Source of the DNA: an uncultured Lachnospiraceae bacterium
Lineage (GTDB): Bacteria; Bacillota; Clostridia; Lachnospirales; Lachnospiraceae
NCBI GenBank assembly: GCA_910586005.1
Contig: CAJUHG010000008.1
Span: 1 to 46,519, forward strand
Length of the DNA: 46,519 nt
Reading direction: 5' to 3'
Shown here: positions 7,297 through 16,606 of the stretch, piece after piece
Position numbering within the stretch: the stretch's first letter is position 1
Layout of the letters: each line of letters begins with the position of its first letter
The notes under the pieces: model-generated
Databases searched by the model: none
The model's input: the letters and a program-made list of their open reading frames with translations, nothing else
What the model was told of the DNA's origin: nothing
Position numbers and translations under genes: made by a program

Positions 7297-9000
7297 TTAC
7301 AGGGAAAACACTTTGATTCTTTCTTTCATGTTCTGTGAATGTGTGTTTAACATTTTTGCTTTATCGGAAATTTTTTCAATGTCTTCATAAACTTTTTTTA
7401 TATCTGTTAAAATTTCTTCTACACTAGCAAGATTCTCTTCCGAAATGGCAGCGGAATTTTGAACGATTGCTATTGTATTTATTCGGGTTTCTTCTAGTTT
7501 TTGAGATTCTTGCATAATGTATTCCATTCCGCTTACCATTTCATGAATACTCACATTGACATCCCGAACTTTATCACTGGTTTTGATAATATCTTTTTCC
7601 TGCTCTTCTACTGCAGCTTTTGTTTCTTTCATCCGCTCCAAAGCATGAGTGGAATGCATATTTAAGGTGTTTACAATCTCTTTAATTTCTTTTGCCTCAG
7701 TATTGGATTGTTGGGAAAGTTGTTGGATTTCTGCTGCCACTACAGCAAACCCGTTTCCTTGGTCCCCTGCTCTTGCGGCCTCAATGCTAGCGTTGAGAGA
7801 GAGTAAATTTGTCTTAGATGCAATAGCTGTAATAACTTCTGTGGCAGAACTTATTTTTGCAACGGATTCACTGGTAAGGTTTGTTTGTTCAGAGAGGAAA
7901 TAAATAGCTTCCTTTACATTTGCCATCATTTTGTTTAATTGTTCAAAATGAAGCAATGTCTCCTTGGATATCTTCCTTATTTTATTGCTCATATCATTGA
8001 GTTTGGTCATTTCTGCTCCATTATGCCCTATCATTTCTCCCATTTCCATTACATTTTGGCTAGTTTGTACTGCATCCTCCGTTTGGTTATTGCAGCTTCT
8101 AGAAATATTATGTACGGCATTGTCTACCTCTTTCATAATATGATAGACAGTTTCTGTTGTATTTTTTAGAATATCTGATTCTTGAAAGACATCATCACTC
8201 TTTGTTCTAATTCCATAAATAATTTGTCCAAATTTGTCCTTTAGACTTTCAATATTCCTTCCTAATTCCCCTATTTCATCTTTTCGTTGAAGAATTTTAT
8301 CCTCTACAATAATATCTAGATTACCACTAGACATCATGCCCAGAAGTTGCATGTTTTTATTTAATAAGACTACAATCTTGTTCACTATATAATATATCAC
8401 TATCACAGATAAAATAATGCCAAACAATATTATCATCAAAAGCTGCAATCTTACTTTATTGATAATTTGAGAAACAGAATCCTGTGGTGTTCCAAGGAAA
8501 ATCATTCCAACTATATCTGTTGTTCCATCCTGATAAAAAGGAGTATAATATACAATATAATCTTTGCCTAGTATATTTACCTGTCTGTTCTGATAGGATT
8601 TTCCCTCAACTAAAACCAATTGTGAAACTTCTGAAGGTGCTTTTGTGCCAATCTGTCTAGTTCCATTTTTATCCACAATAGAGGTAAGTATTCTGGTATC
8701 ATTCCAAAATATGGTTACATCTAAACCCGTATTTTCCTTAATATGGTCTACAATATCTAGGGATTGTGAGATATTGAGGTCCTCTCCCTTCCATAAATTT
8801 CCTTTTTCATCTAGTTGATATGCACCATCATAACCTATTTCAAAAATATCTTTTACTGCAAGTGTAGTTGCATGCATACCCAGATATGCTTCATCATAAA
8901 TTCCATTTGCCATTCTGTCCGCCGCGACCAGAAACATACTGACACCAAGTAGAATTACTGGAATAAGTGATAGTGACAAAATTTTTGCTTTCAGTTTCAT
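7297..9000 (-). CDS. methyl-accepting chemotaxis protein with extracellular Cache-type sensor
   Basis: Transmembrane chemoreceptor of 567 residues. TM1 is at about 7-27, an extracellular Cache-like domain at about 30-182 (contains DVTIFWNDTRILTSI and IVYYTPFYQDG...GMIFLG, typical of single/double Cache folds that bind small ligands), TM2 at about 186-208, then HAMP and a long coiled-coil signalling domain. The signalling hairpin tip is intact: NASIEAARAGDQGNGFAVVA. No pentapeptide tether for CheR is seen at the C-terminus. The ATG follows AAGGAG. It is the first gene of a likely three-gene unit with the LytTR regulator and the GHKL kinase. No flagellar or other che genes are in the window. 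Confidence 0.93.
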   Translation of the reverse strand: MKLKAKILSLSLIPVILLGVSMFLVAADRMANGIYDEAYLGMHATTLAVKDIFEIGYDGAYQLDEKGNLWKGEDLNISQSLDIVDHIKENTGLDVTIFWNDTRILTSIVDKNGTRQIGTKAPSEVSQLVLVEGKSYQNRQVNILGKDYIVYYTPFYQDGTTDIVGMIFLGTPQDSVSQIINKVRLQLLMIILFGIILSVIVIYYIVNKIVVLLNKNMQLLGMMSSGNLDIIVEDKILQRKDEIGELGRNIESLKDKFGQIIYGIRTKSDDVFQESDILKNTTETVYHIMKEVDNAVHNISRSCNNQTEDAVQTSQNVMEMGEMIGHNGAEMTKLNDMSNKIRKISKETLLHFEQLNKMMANVKEAIYFLSEQTNLTSESVAKISSATEVITAIASKTNLLSLNASIEAARAGDQGNGFAVVAAEIQQLSQQSNTEAKEIKEIVNTLNMHSTHALERMKETKAAVEEQEKDIIKTSDKVRDVNVSIHEMVSGMEYIMQESQKLEETRINTIAIVQNSAAISEENLASVEEILTDIKKVYEDIEKISDKAKMLNTHSQNMKERIKVFSL

Positions 9001-9374
9001 TTTAGCAGTCTCCTTTTTTTGTTAATACTTAAAAAATATGAAATATTTTAATATTATAGCATTGATTCAAATCTTTATGTTTCCCTTTTCTGCGCAAAAA
9101 ATAGTTAAAATTTCGCATATTATGACAAATAACGATACAATAGTTGTTACAATTTGTTTTTACAGTTTTCTTATAACAAATTCAGTTTCTGTAAATTTTT
9201 CCTACAAAAAATAATTACCAGTACTCGAAAGTTATCAGCAGTTGGTGTAAAATAATTTAAAATATACCTTATTTATGAAAAGACCAAATGGTCATATGTG
9301 CCTTAGAGGAGTGTCATAGGATACCCAGAGAATAAACAAATTGCTAGATAATTATCCCAAAAAGGAGTGAAAAA
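9001..9374. other. 374-bp divergent intergenic region
   Basis: AT-rich gap between the divergent chemoreceptor and BceR-like genes. Apart from the chemoreceptor promoter I see a small inverted repeat GACCA-AA-TGGTC at 9282-9293 and AAGGAG before 9375. No ORF, tRNA or riboswitch is evident. Confidence 0.5.
9053..9058 (-). promoter_or_regulatory. extended -10 promoter for the chemoreceptor operon
   Basis: On the minus strand this reads TGC-TATAAT, an extended -10, giving a leader of about 45 bases. No clear -35 at the right spacing. Confidence 0.45.
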
Positions 9375-10058
9375 ATGTATAAGTTATTAATCGTGGAAGA
9401 TGATGCTGTAATTGCTAAAACTATTAAAAAACATATGGAAGGGTGGGGATATGAAGTGGTGTGCGTTGAGGATTTTAAAGATGTATTGCAAATTTTTGTT
9501 ACTCAAAAACCACAACTTGTTTTAATGGACATATCTTTGCCTTTTTATAATGGATATCATTGGTGTGATGAGATACGAAAAGTTTCCAAAGTACCTGTAA
9601 TTTTCATTTCTTCTGCTTCTGACAATATGAATATTGTTATGGCAGTGAATATGGGAGGAGACGATTTTGTTGCAAAACCTTTTGATTTGAATGTTTTACA
9701 AGCAAAGATTCAGGCTATGTTGCGAAGAACTTATGATTTTGCTGGAGAAAATAATCTGATAGAACATAAAGGAATGATTTTTGATAGTGGAAAAGGAATG
9801 ATTACTTATGAAGGTGTACAAGTAGAACTCACCAAAAATGAGATGGGAATTTTGAAAATGCTCTTAGAACAAAAAGGGAGAATTGTAACTAGAGACAAAT
9901 TAATGGAAAGACTTTGGGAGTCTGATAGTTTTATTGATGATAATACTTTAACAGTAAATGTAGCTAGGTTGCGTAAGAAGTTAGAAGAAGTTGGAATTGA
10001 AGATATGATTAAAACGAGAAAGGGAATTGGTTATGCGGTGGATGAAAGCATATCTTAA
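9375..10058 (+). CDS. bceR: OmpR-family response regulator, BceR-like
   Basis: A 227-residue response regulator. The receiver (1-118) has EDD at 8-10, phospho-acceptor Asp52 in VLMDISLP, and Lys in FVAKPFDLN. The winged-helix DNA-binding domain (about 130-225) has ELTKNEMGILKMLLEQKGRIV and the recognition-helix region DDNTLTVNVARLRKKL, the version found in BceR/VraR-like regulators of peptide detoxification modules. AAGGAG precedes the start. The gene overlaps the kinase gene by 26 bp and is followed by a BceAB-type transporter, so it most likely activates that operon from the inverted repeat at 11098-11117. Confidence 0.92.
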   Translation: MYKLLIVEDDAVIAKTIKKHMEGWGYEVVCVEDFKDVLQIFVTQKPQLVLMDISLPFYNGYHWCDEIRKVSKVPVIFISSASDNMNIVMAVNMGGDDFVAKPFDLNVLQAKIQAMLRRTYDFAGENNLIEHKGMIFDSGKGMITYEGVQVELTKNEMGILKMLLEQKGRIVTRDKLMERLWESDSFIDDNTLTVNVARLRKKLEEVGIEDMIKTRKGIGYAVDESIS

Positions 10059-11013
10059 GCGTCATTGCTTGGGAATCTTTTTGTATATAATTTTTGCATT
10101 GATTGTTACAGTTGTGTTTTATTTATATCATTTATCTGTGGAACCAGTCGTTTATGCAATGGGATTGTGCATCATAATTGCAATTATTGTTTTGGTGGTA
10201 GATGGTTGGAAATATTATAAGAAAGCAGAAAAACTAGAAAGACAACTAGAAGCAGTAAAAAATGGAGTGGAAAAACTTCCGCAACCAGAAGATGAGATAG
10301 AATATTTATATCAAAAATTGTTGGAAAATTCCAAAGAGGAGCGTATTCAACAAGTGGCAAAAATTATGAAAGAAAAAGCGGAAATAACAGATTATTTTAC
10401 TTTATGGACCCATCAGATAAAAACGCCTATTGCTGCTATGCGCTTATTGTTACAACAGGAAATGATAGAGTTTGAACAGTATTATGAACAGAAAAAGGAG
10501 ACTGAATCAGAACTATTTAAAATAGAGCAATATGTGGAAATGGTATTACAGTATCTGCGTTTAAATAGTAATATCAATGATTTTGTATTAAGAGAGTATG
10601 AATTAGATTCTATTATTTGTCAGGCAGTGCGAAAATATGCTCCTATGTTTATTCGCAAAAAATTGATACTTCACTATCAGCCATTACAAGTAAAAGTGGT
10701 GACAGATGAAAAATGGTTAGTATTTGTATTGGAACAAATTTTGAGTAATGCTATTAAATATACAGCTTCTGGACAGGTTTCTATTTATATCGAGGGGAGC
10801 TGTTTAGTGGTAGAAGATACTGGTATTGGAATTTTAGCAGAAGACTTACCTCGAATTTTTGATAAGGGTTACACAGGATATAATGGAAGAAGTGACAAAA
10901 AAGCCTCTGGAATTGGATTATACCTTGTAAAAAAAATATTGAATAAATTAGGACATAAGATTTTAGTAGAGTCAGAAACTGGAAAGGGAACAAAAGTAAA
11001 GTTATTGTTTTAA
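10033..11013 (+). CDS. bceS: intramembrane-sensing histidine kinase, BceS-like
   Basis: A 326-residue kinase with two N-terminal membrane helices (about 12-32 and 38-57) joined by a loop of only about five residues, so it has no extracellular sensor domain. This is the intramembrane-sensing architecture of BceS, whose signal comes from the partner transporter. The H-box is TLWTHQIKTPIAAM (His127), the N-box is QILSNAIKYT, and the G-boxes are DTGIGI and KASGIGLYLVK. The start is ambiguous: ATG at 10033 has AGGG 8 bases upstream, while ATG at 10042 (MKAYLKRH) resembles relatives better; I use 10033. The coding region overlaps the regulator gene, so translation is coupled. Confidence 0.88.
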   Translation: MRWMKAYLKRHCLGIFLYIIFALIVTVVFYLYHLSVEPVVYAMGLCIIIAIIVLVVDGWKYYKKAEKLERQLEAVKNGVEKLPQPEDEIEYLYQKLLENSKEERIQQVAKIMKEKAEITDYFTLWTHQIKTPIAAMRLLLQQEMIEFEQYYEQKKETESELFKIEQYVEMVLQYLRLNSNINDFVLREYELDSIICQAVRKYAPMFIRKKLILHYQPLQVKVVTDEKWLVFVLEQILSNAIKYTASGQVSIYIEGSCLVVEDTGIGILAEDLPRIFDKGYTGYNGRSDKKASGIGLYLVKKILNKLGHKILVESETGKGTKVKLLF

Positions 11014-11097
11014 TATGAAATTACCATGTTTTGCATGGCATACGCTTCATCACAAAGATACTTATGACATTTTTGAATTTCTATGTCTTTTTTCTAT

Positions 11098-11117
11098 ATC
11101 TTACAAAATCGTAAGAT
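11098..11117. promoter_or_regulatory. candidate BceR operator upstream of bceAB
   Basis: Perfect inverted repeat ATCTTAC-AAAATC-GTAAGAT. Its core TTACA-AAAT-CGTAA differs by one base from the TNACA-N4-TGTAA site known for BceR-type regulators. Two further GTAAG half sites follow at 11131 and 11147, the first exactly 20 bp on. A TATACT (11168-11173) with no good -35 fits an activator-dependent promoter. Confidence 0.6.
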
Positions 11118-11245
11118 TTAATCCCAAAATGTAAGTCAAAGCTAAGGTAAGAGATTCTCTTTTTTTATATACTACATGTAGAACGACAGCCAAACATAAG
11201 TAAATTTTATAATAAATAGGATTAGGAATTAAAAAGGAGGATATT

Positions 11246-12013
11246 ATGACAATTTTAGAAGTAAGTAATGTAAAAAAAGTATATACTACAAGGTTTGGCG
11301 GAAATCAGGTTCATGCTTTGACAGATGTAAGTTTTTCTGTAGAAAAAGGAGAATATGTGGCAATCATGGGAGAATCTGGTTCTGGTAAAACCACTCTTTT
11401 AAATATTTTAGCAGCATTAGATAAAGCAACAGCCGGATTAGTGCTTTTGAATGGAAAGAATCTTTCTGCAATACGTGATGCGGAAGTATCTTCTTTTCGA
11501 AGAGAGAATTTAGGTTTTGTATTTCAAGACTTTAACTTATTAGATAATTTTAATCTTCAAGATAATATTTTTTTACCACTAGTACTTGCTGGAAAGAATT
11601 ATAATGAAATGCGCAGTCGTTTGATGCCTATTGCGGAAAAATTAGGAATTGGCACTATTTTAAATAAGTATCCATATGAAGTATCTGGTGGTCAGAAACA
11701 ACGTGCAGCGGTAGCACGTGCGTTGATTACCAATCCACAATTGGTTTTGGCAGATGAACCAACAGGGGCTTTGGATTCAAAAGCAGCAGAAAGTCTTCTT
11801 TCTTTATTCCAGACGATTAATGAGGAAGGTCAGACAATCTTAATGGTAACTCATTCTATCAAAGCGGCTAGCTGTGCAAAACGAGTGTTATTTATTAAGG
11901 ATGGTCAAGTATTTCATCAAATTTATAAGGGGTCAAGTACAGATGAAGAAATGTACCAAAAGATTTCTGATACACTTACAGTAATTACGACAGGTGGTGG
12001 AAAACATGAGTAG
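11246..12013 (+). CDS. bceA: ABC transporter ATPase, BceA-like (peptide antibiotic resistance)
   Basis: Nucleotide-binding subunit (255 residues) of a BceAB-type transporter, which frees membrane-bound wall precursors from peptide antibiotics and signals to the partner kinase. It has Walker A GESGSGKT (42-49), a Q-loop in FVFQDFNLLD, signature VSGGQKQR, Walker B LVLADEPTGALD and a switch His in MVTHS. The start follows AAGGAGG. The stop codon overlaps the permease start by 8 bp. The kinase, regulator, ATPase and permease are collinear, as in bceRSAB loci. The actual antibiotic is unknown. Confidence 0.93.
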   Translation: MTILEVSNVKKVYTTRFGGNQVHALTDVSFSVEKGEYVAIMGESGSGKTTLLNILAALDKATAGLVLLNGKNLSAIRDAEVSSFRRENLGFVFQDFNLLDNFNLQDNIFLPLVLAGKNYNEMRSRLMPIAEKLGIGTILNKYPYEVSGGQKQRAAVARALITNPQLVLADEPTGALDSKAAESLLSLFQTINEEGQTILMVTHSIKAASCAKRVLFIKDGQVFHQIYKGSSTDEEMYQKISDTLTVITTGGGKHE

Positions 12014-14021
12014 ATTTTTTTATGGAAAACTTGCTTTTAGCAATTTAAAGAAAAACGCAAGATTGTATTTGCCTTATATGCTAACAGCGATTGGGGTTAG
12101 TGCCATGTATTATATTATGTTAGCAATTACTAAAGACGAAGGCATACAAAAAATGCCAGGAAGTGAAAGCTTGCAGATGGTCTTAGGTTTAGGATGTGGT
12201 GTGATTACTATTTTTGCTGTGATATTTTTATTTTATACCAACAGTTTTCTGATGAAACGGAGAAAAAAAGAGTTTGGTCTTTTTAATATTTTAGGTATGG
12301 AAAAGCGTCATATTGGAAAAATGATGTTCTGGGAAACAGGTATGATAGCAATTGTATGTATCATAGGAGGCGCTATCACAGGAATTATTTTATATAAATT
12401 AGTAGTGTTAATTTTGCTTCGAATTACTGGGTTAGAAGTGCCTTTTGGATTTTATATTTCATTTTCTGCAGTGAAAAGTATGGTAATTTGTTTTTTGTGT
12501 ATCTTTGCAGTTACACTTTTCTATAATTTATTTCAAGTGCGAAAAGCAAAACCAATTGAACTGTTACAAAGTTCTAATCAAGGAGAAGCGGAACCCAAGA
12601 CACGATGGCTTATGAGTTTAATAGGTATATTGGCTCTGGGAGTAGGATATGCAATTGCAATTGTAGTGGAAGACCCAATCGGAGCTTTGCTTATGTTCTT
12701 TGTAGCGGTTATCCTAGTTATGATAGGTACTTATTGTCTATTTGTGGCGGGTAGCGTGGCCATATTAAAACTAATGAGAAAAAATAAAAAGTACTTTTAT
12801 CGTACCAAACATTTTATTTCTGTATCTGGAATGATTTATCGTATGAAACAGAATGCAGTTGGTTTGGCAAATATCTGTATTTTAAGTACTATGGTGCTGG
12901 TTATGATTGCAGGTACTGTTTCCCTTTATGCAGGAGTAGAAGATGTAATCAATAAGCGTTATCCAAAAGATATTACTATGACTGGATATAGAAATATGAC
13001 AGATAAGCAAATTGCAGATCTAAATGGGATATTAGAACAAGCAGTGAATGAAACTGGATTGAGCATAGAAGATAAAACAGAGTATACCTCTTTGGCAGTT
13101 ACAATTATAAAAAATGGAGAGAATATGCAAATTGTAAATATTAACTCAACAATGCCAGAAGGTAAGATGGTTATGACAGAATTTATAACATTGGAGGAGT
13201 ATAATCAAATTACTAAACAACAACAAGAATTAAAGGAAGATGAAATATTAGTTTATGTGATGAGAGGAAAAGAAGGGGAACAGAATTATCATATCAATGA
13301 AAAAACGTTTCATATCAAAGAATATTTGAAAGATTTTGATATGGAAGGTTTAGATACAAACTTAGTTTATGATATTTATTTTATCATAGTGAAAGATAAA
13401 ACTGTTCTAAGTGAGATAGATAGCATGCAGCAGGAAGTTTTTGGAGAACAGGCAAGTAATTTTACACATTATATGTATGCAGATATCAGTGGAACAGCAC
13501 AGCAGATTCAGGATTGTACAAATAGAGTAGGAGAATTAATAGAAGTGTATAATCAAGGACATAATGAAGAGGAATGTATGATAGTAAGGGTAGAAAATAG
13601 AGAAGAGAATAAAGAAGATTTTCTTATTTTTTGTGGAGGATTTCTGTTTTTAGGAGTATTTCTGGGATTTGTATTTTTGATGGCAACAGTATTGATTATT
13701 TACTATAAGCAGATTTCGGAAGGTTATGAAGATAAAACAAGATTTGCAATTATGCAAAAAGTGGGTATGAGTCCAAAAGAAGTAAAATCATCTATTCGCA
13801 GCCAAGTACTAAAAGTTTTTTTCCTTCCATTGATTATGGCATGTATCCATCTTGCAATGGCTTTTCCAATGATGAATCGGTTAATTCTTTTATTTGGTAT
13901 GTCAAATGTGGGATTGTTTGCAATTTGTACTATTATTACGATAGGAGTTTTTACTGTAATCTATGGAATTGTGTATGGAATGACCGCACGCACATATTAT
14001 CGAATTGTAGGAGAATCATAG
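12006..14021 (+). CDS. bceB: ABC transporter permease, BceB-like
   Basis: Membrane subunit of 671 residues with about ten transmembrane segments. It opens FFYGKLAFSNLKKNARLYLPY, the typical BceB N-terminus. There is an FtsX-type domain near residues 55-185, and between TM7 and TM8 (about 310-535) a ~220-residue hydrophilic extracellular domain, the large loop that defines this family and recognises the antibiotic complex. Three helices and a second FtsX-type part end the protein. The start at 12006 is chosen over a GTG at 11994 because AGGTGG is 8 bases upstream. Together with the ATPase it should act as a target-protection and flux-sensing transporter. Confidence 0.92.
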   Translation: MSRFFYGKLAFSNLKKNARLYLPYMLTAIGVSAMYYIMLAITKDEGIQKMPGSESLQMVLGLGCGVITIFAVIFLFYTNSFLMKRRKKEFGLFNILGMEKRHIGKMMFWETGMIAIVCIIGGAITGIILYKLVVLILLRITGLEVPFGFYISFSAVKSMVICFLCIFAVTLFYNLFQVRKAKPIELLQSSNQGEAEPKTRWLMSLIGILALGVGYAIAIVVEDPIGALLMFFVAVILVMIGTYCLFVAGSVAILKLMRKNKKYFYRTKHFISVSGMIYRMKQNAVGLANICILSTMVLVMIAGTVSLYAGVEDVINKRYPKDITMTGYRNMTDKQIADLNGILEQAVNETGLSIEDKTEYTSLAVTIIKNGENMQIVNINSTMPEGKMVMTEFITLEEYNQITKQQQELKEDEILVYVMRGKEGEQNYHINEKTFHIKEYLKDFDMEGLDTNLVYDIYFIIVKDKTVLSEIDSMQQEVFGEQASNFTHYMYADISGTAQQIQDCTNRVGELIEVYNQGHNEEECMIVRVENREENKEDFLIFCGGFLFLGVFLGFVFLMATVLIIYYKQISEGYEDKTRFAIMQKVGMSPKEVKSSIRSQVLKVFFLPLIMACIHLAMAFPMMNRLILLFGMSNVGLFAICTIITIGVFTVIYGIVYGMTARTYYRIVGES

Positions 14022-14093
14022 AGGATATATTAGATTTTCTTTGTATTCATAACAATAGATAATTTGTAAAGTTGACGTTTGGGATTGATCATG

Positions 14094-14155
14094 AAAAGAG
14101 AAGTTATTCTAACATTTTCTATGAAAGATAGAAAAAATAGAATAGCTTCTCTTTT
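14094..14155. terminator. long bidirectional hairpin terminator
   Basis: An 18-bp stem (14094-14111 with 14138-14155, one G-T pair) begins AAAAGAG and ends CTCTTTT, with a second stem TTTTCTAT/ATAGAAAA inside the loop. It lies 70 bp after bceB and can stop transcription from both convergent sides. Confidence 0.75.
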
Positions 14156-14183
14156 GGAGTTTATGAACTTTCTATTGTTTATG

Positions 14184-14218
14184 ATAATAAAAAATCCGCA
14201 TAGCATGTTTTTTATTAT
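14184..14218 (-). terminator. A/T-stem terminator of prs
   Basis: A perfect 11-bp stem (ATAATAAAAAA at 14184-14194 with its inverse at 14208-14218) around a GC-containing loop, 42 bp past the prs stop. On the minus strand the stem ends in a TTTTTT run. Confidence 0.55.
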
Positions 14219-14259
14219 GGATGAAAATATTTTATAAAAAGAGAAAACAAAAAAGTTGT

Positions 14260-15441
14260 CTATTTTAGTCTTTTCGCTTTATATTTTTTTACTAAGGTTT
14301 CAATTCTTTCATAGGGGTCCAACAAATCACTGATGGAAGTATCATGATTTAAGGTATCAATAATATATGCAATATATTTGCTCATATCACAACTAATATA
14401 ATAAGGTTTACTTAAAAGTTCAGGTGTTTGGTAAGTAAGGTTAGTAGTAACTACTTTGTAAATAGTTCCCTCTTTTACAGCTTTGTCAAATTTTTCAAGA
14501 CCATTTGTAAACAAACCAAAAGTAGATACTACAAATATTCTATTTGCTTGTCTCTTCTTAAGTTCTGTTGCAACATCGATCATACTATCACCAGAAGAAA
14601 TCATATCATCAATAATTAAAACATCTTTGCCAGCTACAGAAGAACCAAGAAATTCATGTGCGACAATAGGGTTGCGACCATCTATGATTTTGCTATAATC
14701 TCTGCGTTTGTAGAACATGCCCATGTCAAGACCAAGAACGTTTGCAAGATACACAGCTCGATTCGTACCACCTTCATCAGGGCTGATAACCATCATATGT
14801 TCACTGTCAATTTGCAGATCATCCACTTCATTTAAAATACTTTTAATAAACTGATAGGCAGGTTGTACTGTCTCAAAACCATGTAAAGGAATGGCATTTT
14901 GTACACGAGGATCATGGGCATCAAAGGTAATGATATTGTCTACTCCCATGCTTGTTAATTCTTGTAAAGCAAGTGCACAATCTAGAGATTCCCGAGAGGT
15001 ACGTTTATGTTGGCGGCTTTCATAAAGAAAAGGCATAATTACAGTAATTCTTCTAGCTTTACCGCCTACAGCAGCAATAATACGTTTTAAATCTTGGTAA
15101 TGATCATCAGGAGACATATGGTTTTTATGTCCACATACAGAATAGGTAAGGCTGTAATTGGTTACATCTACCATAAGGAATAAATCATAACCTCTTACAG
15201 AGTGCTTGATAATTCCTTTGGCTTCACCTGTTCCAAAGCGAGGAGTAGAGCATTCCATTAGATATGTGTCTCGCTGGTAACCACGAAAGGCAATATCATT
15301 TTCATGTTCATGTTCTCGTTCTGCTCGAAATTGTACAAGATATTTGTCCACCATCTTGCCCAATTCTTGGCAACTTTCTAAGGTGACAACGCCTAAAGAG
15401 CCAGTAGGAATAGTTTCATAATTTCTTTCGTTACGCTGCAT
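14260..15441 (-). CDS. prs: ribose-phosphate pyrophosphokinase (PRPP synthetase), long form
   Basis: Makes PRPP from ribose-5-phosphate and ATP for purine, pyrimidine, NAD, His and Trp synthesis. The 393-residue product is longer than the ~315-residue classical enzyme, matching the long form seen in many Clostridia, with about 40 extra N-terminal residues and insertions. The catalytic flexible-loop region is PFLYESRQHKRTSRESL, and the PRPP-binding loop is VLIIDDMISSGDSMID. The start at 15441 is preferred to 15480 because GGAGG lies 8 bases upstream and the product begins MQRNERNYE. A promoter overlaps the 3' end of the gene behind it. Confidence 0.93.
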   Translation of the reverse strand: MQRNERNYETIPTGSLGVVTLESCQELGKMVDKYLVQFRAEREHEHENDIAFRGYQRDTYLMECSTPRFGTGEAKGIIKHSVRGYDLFLMVDVTNYSLTYSVCGHKNHMSPDDHYQDLKRIIAAVGGKARRITVIMPFLYESRQHKRTSRESLDCALALQELTSMGVDNIITFDAHDPRVQNAIPLHGFETVQPAYQFIKSILNEVDDLQIDSEHMMVISPDEGGTNRAVYLANVLGLDMGMFYKRRDYSKIIDGRNPIVAHEFLGSSVAGKDVLIIDDMISSGDSMIDVATELKKRQANRIFVVSTFGLFTNGLEKFDKAVKEGTIYKVVTTNLTYQTPELLSKPYYISCDMSKYIAYIIDTLNHDTSISDLLDPYERIETLVKKYKAKRLK

Positions 15442-15510
15442 TGCAAAGTCCTCCATAAAATATATTGAAAATGTTTTCATGTATCTGCAAAATCTATCGG
15501 AATTGCCAAA

Positions 15511-15539
15511 ATTATAGCATTATTTTGAGGGTGCGACAA
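15511..15539 (-). promoter_or_regulatory. promoter of prs
   Basis: On the minus strand: TTGTCG (15539-15534), 17-bp spacer, extended -10 TGCTATAAT (TATAAT at 15516-15511). It overlaps the last codons of the dnaC-like gene, so prs can be transcribed independently of the primosome genes. Confidence 0.55.
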
Positions 15540-16521
15540 GGGGGTGTAACTTTTTTTGTAAACGAATATCATCTCCAAATAGTTTTATCATTATATAATT
15601 GCTAGAAATTCTAGAAAAAGTGCGTTCAGAATAAATGTCAGCAAGCTGTCCTAAACTTAAATTAGTGGAAATAATAGTAGATTTTCTTCTAAGGATACGC
15701 TCATTCAGGCATAAAAATAATTGTGAAGTTGTAAAGGAGTTCGAGAACTCTGTACCCAAATCATCTATAATTAGTAAATCACATTCAAAAATATTTTGAT
15801 AATCTTCCTTAGAGCTTGTTTCTTTCTCAAAGGTATTTTTTTCAAATATATGAAACAAAGAGGAAGCTGAAAAATAAATAACAGAATGACTCGAATCTAG
15901 TAGTTCTTTTGCTACACAATTGGATAGGTAAGTTTTTCCAATTCCTATGTCTCCATAAAAGAATAAATTTTTATATTCCTTATCAAAAGTTTTGATAAAA
16001 TCCATACAGAGAGAAACAGCTTGTTTGGCAGTAGCAAGACTTGTTAATCCAGTAGAAGGATTTTTAATGGAATCGGAATAGTAATCAAAAGAAAAATTTT
16101 GAAAATTTTCTTTTTGCAATATTTGGCGGATATTAGATTGTGTATAAACTAAGTCGATAGCAGCCTGTTTGAAACAATGACATTTTTTACCACCAATATA
16201 TCCTGTATCCTTACAGTCTGGACAATCATAAGGAGGTTCAAAATAATTTTCTGGATATCCATGACTGATCAGAAGTTGTTTTTTTTCAGCAATTAAAGTA
16301 GATAGTGTTTCTTTCAACAATGGCAAAGCACTTTCATCCCCTTCTATTAATTTTTTTGCCTCAGTGATAGAACAAGAAGAAATAGCATGATCTATCTCAG
16401 CGAGACGAGGGATTTTTTGGTAAAGGGAATTTATTCTTTCCATGACAATATGATGGTTTTCTAGTTGTTTTGCTTCATAGCGGCGAATTAAAGAATTATA
16501 TTGTGTGTTACTTAAAGCCAT
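15520..16521 (-). CDS. dnaC: replicative helicase loader, DnaC/DnaI-like AAA+ ATPase
   Basis: A 333-residue helicase-loader ATPase. A coiled N-terminal region (1-95) is followed by a small zinc-binding motif, CPDC...CHC (Cys100, 103, 114, 116), as in DnaI-type loaders, then the AAA+ core: Walker A GDIGIGKT (190-197), Walker B LLIIDDLGTE and an Arg-finger/sensor region ERTFSRI. It loads the DnaB-type helicase onto DNA during initiation and restart. The ATG follows AGGAG. It sits 85 bp behind dnaD in the same direction, the usual Clostridial primosome pair. The Bacillus counterpart is called dnaI; naming is by convention. Confidence 0.92.
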   Translation of the reverse strand: MALSNTQYNSLIRRYEAKQLENHHIVMERINSLYQKIPRLAEIDHAISSCSITEAKKLIEGDESALPLLKETLSTLIAEKKQLLISHGYPENYFEPPYDCPDCKDTGYIGGKKCHCFKQAAIDLVYTQSNIRQILQKENFQNFSFDYYSDSIKNPSTGLTSLATAKQAVSLCMDFIKTFDKEYKNLFFYGDIGIGKTYLSNCVAKELLDSSHSVIYFSASSLFHIFEKNTFEKETSSKEDYQNIFECDLLIIDDLGTEFSNSFTTSQLFLCLNERILRRKSTIISTNLSLGQLADIYSERTFSRISSNYIMIKLFGDDIRLQKKLHPLVAPSK

Positions 16522-16606
16522 GATATATCTCCTAGTGTTTGCTATTTCATAATAAAATCCTTATATGTCTCTTAATGTGTCAATGAAAAAAGTTATCCTA
16601 TGTTTT

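Noticed and set aside
7649..8169. Plus-strand ORFs inside the chemoreceptor gene
   Set aside because: Antisense frames of a well-supported coding region with no start signals.
9001..9100. Sigma-28 flagellar promoter for the chemoreceptor
   Set aside because: TAAAGATT and GCTATAAT occur but with wrong spacing and core; an extended -10 sigma-A promoter fits better.
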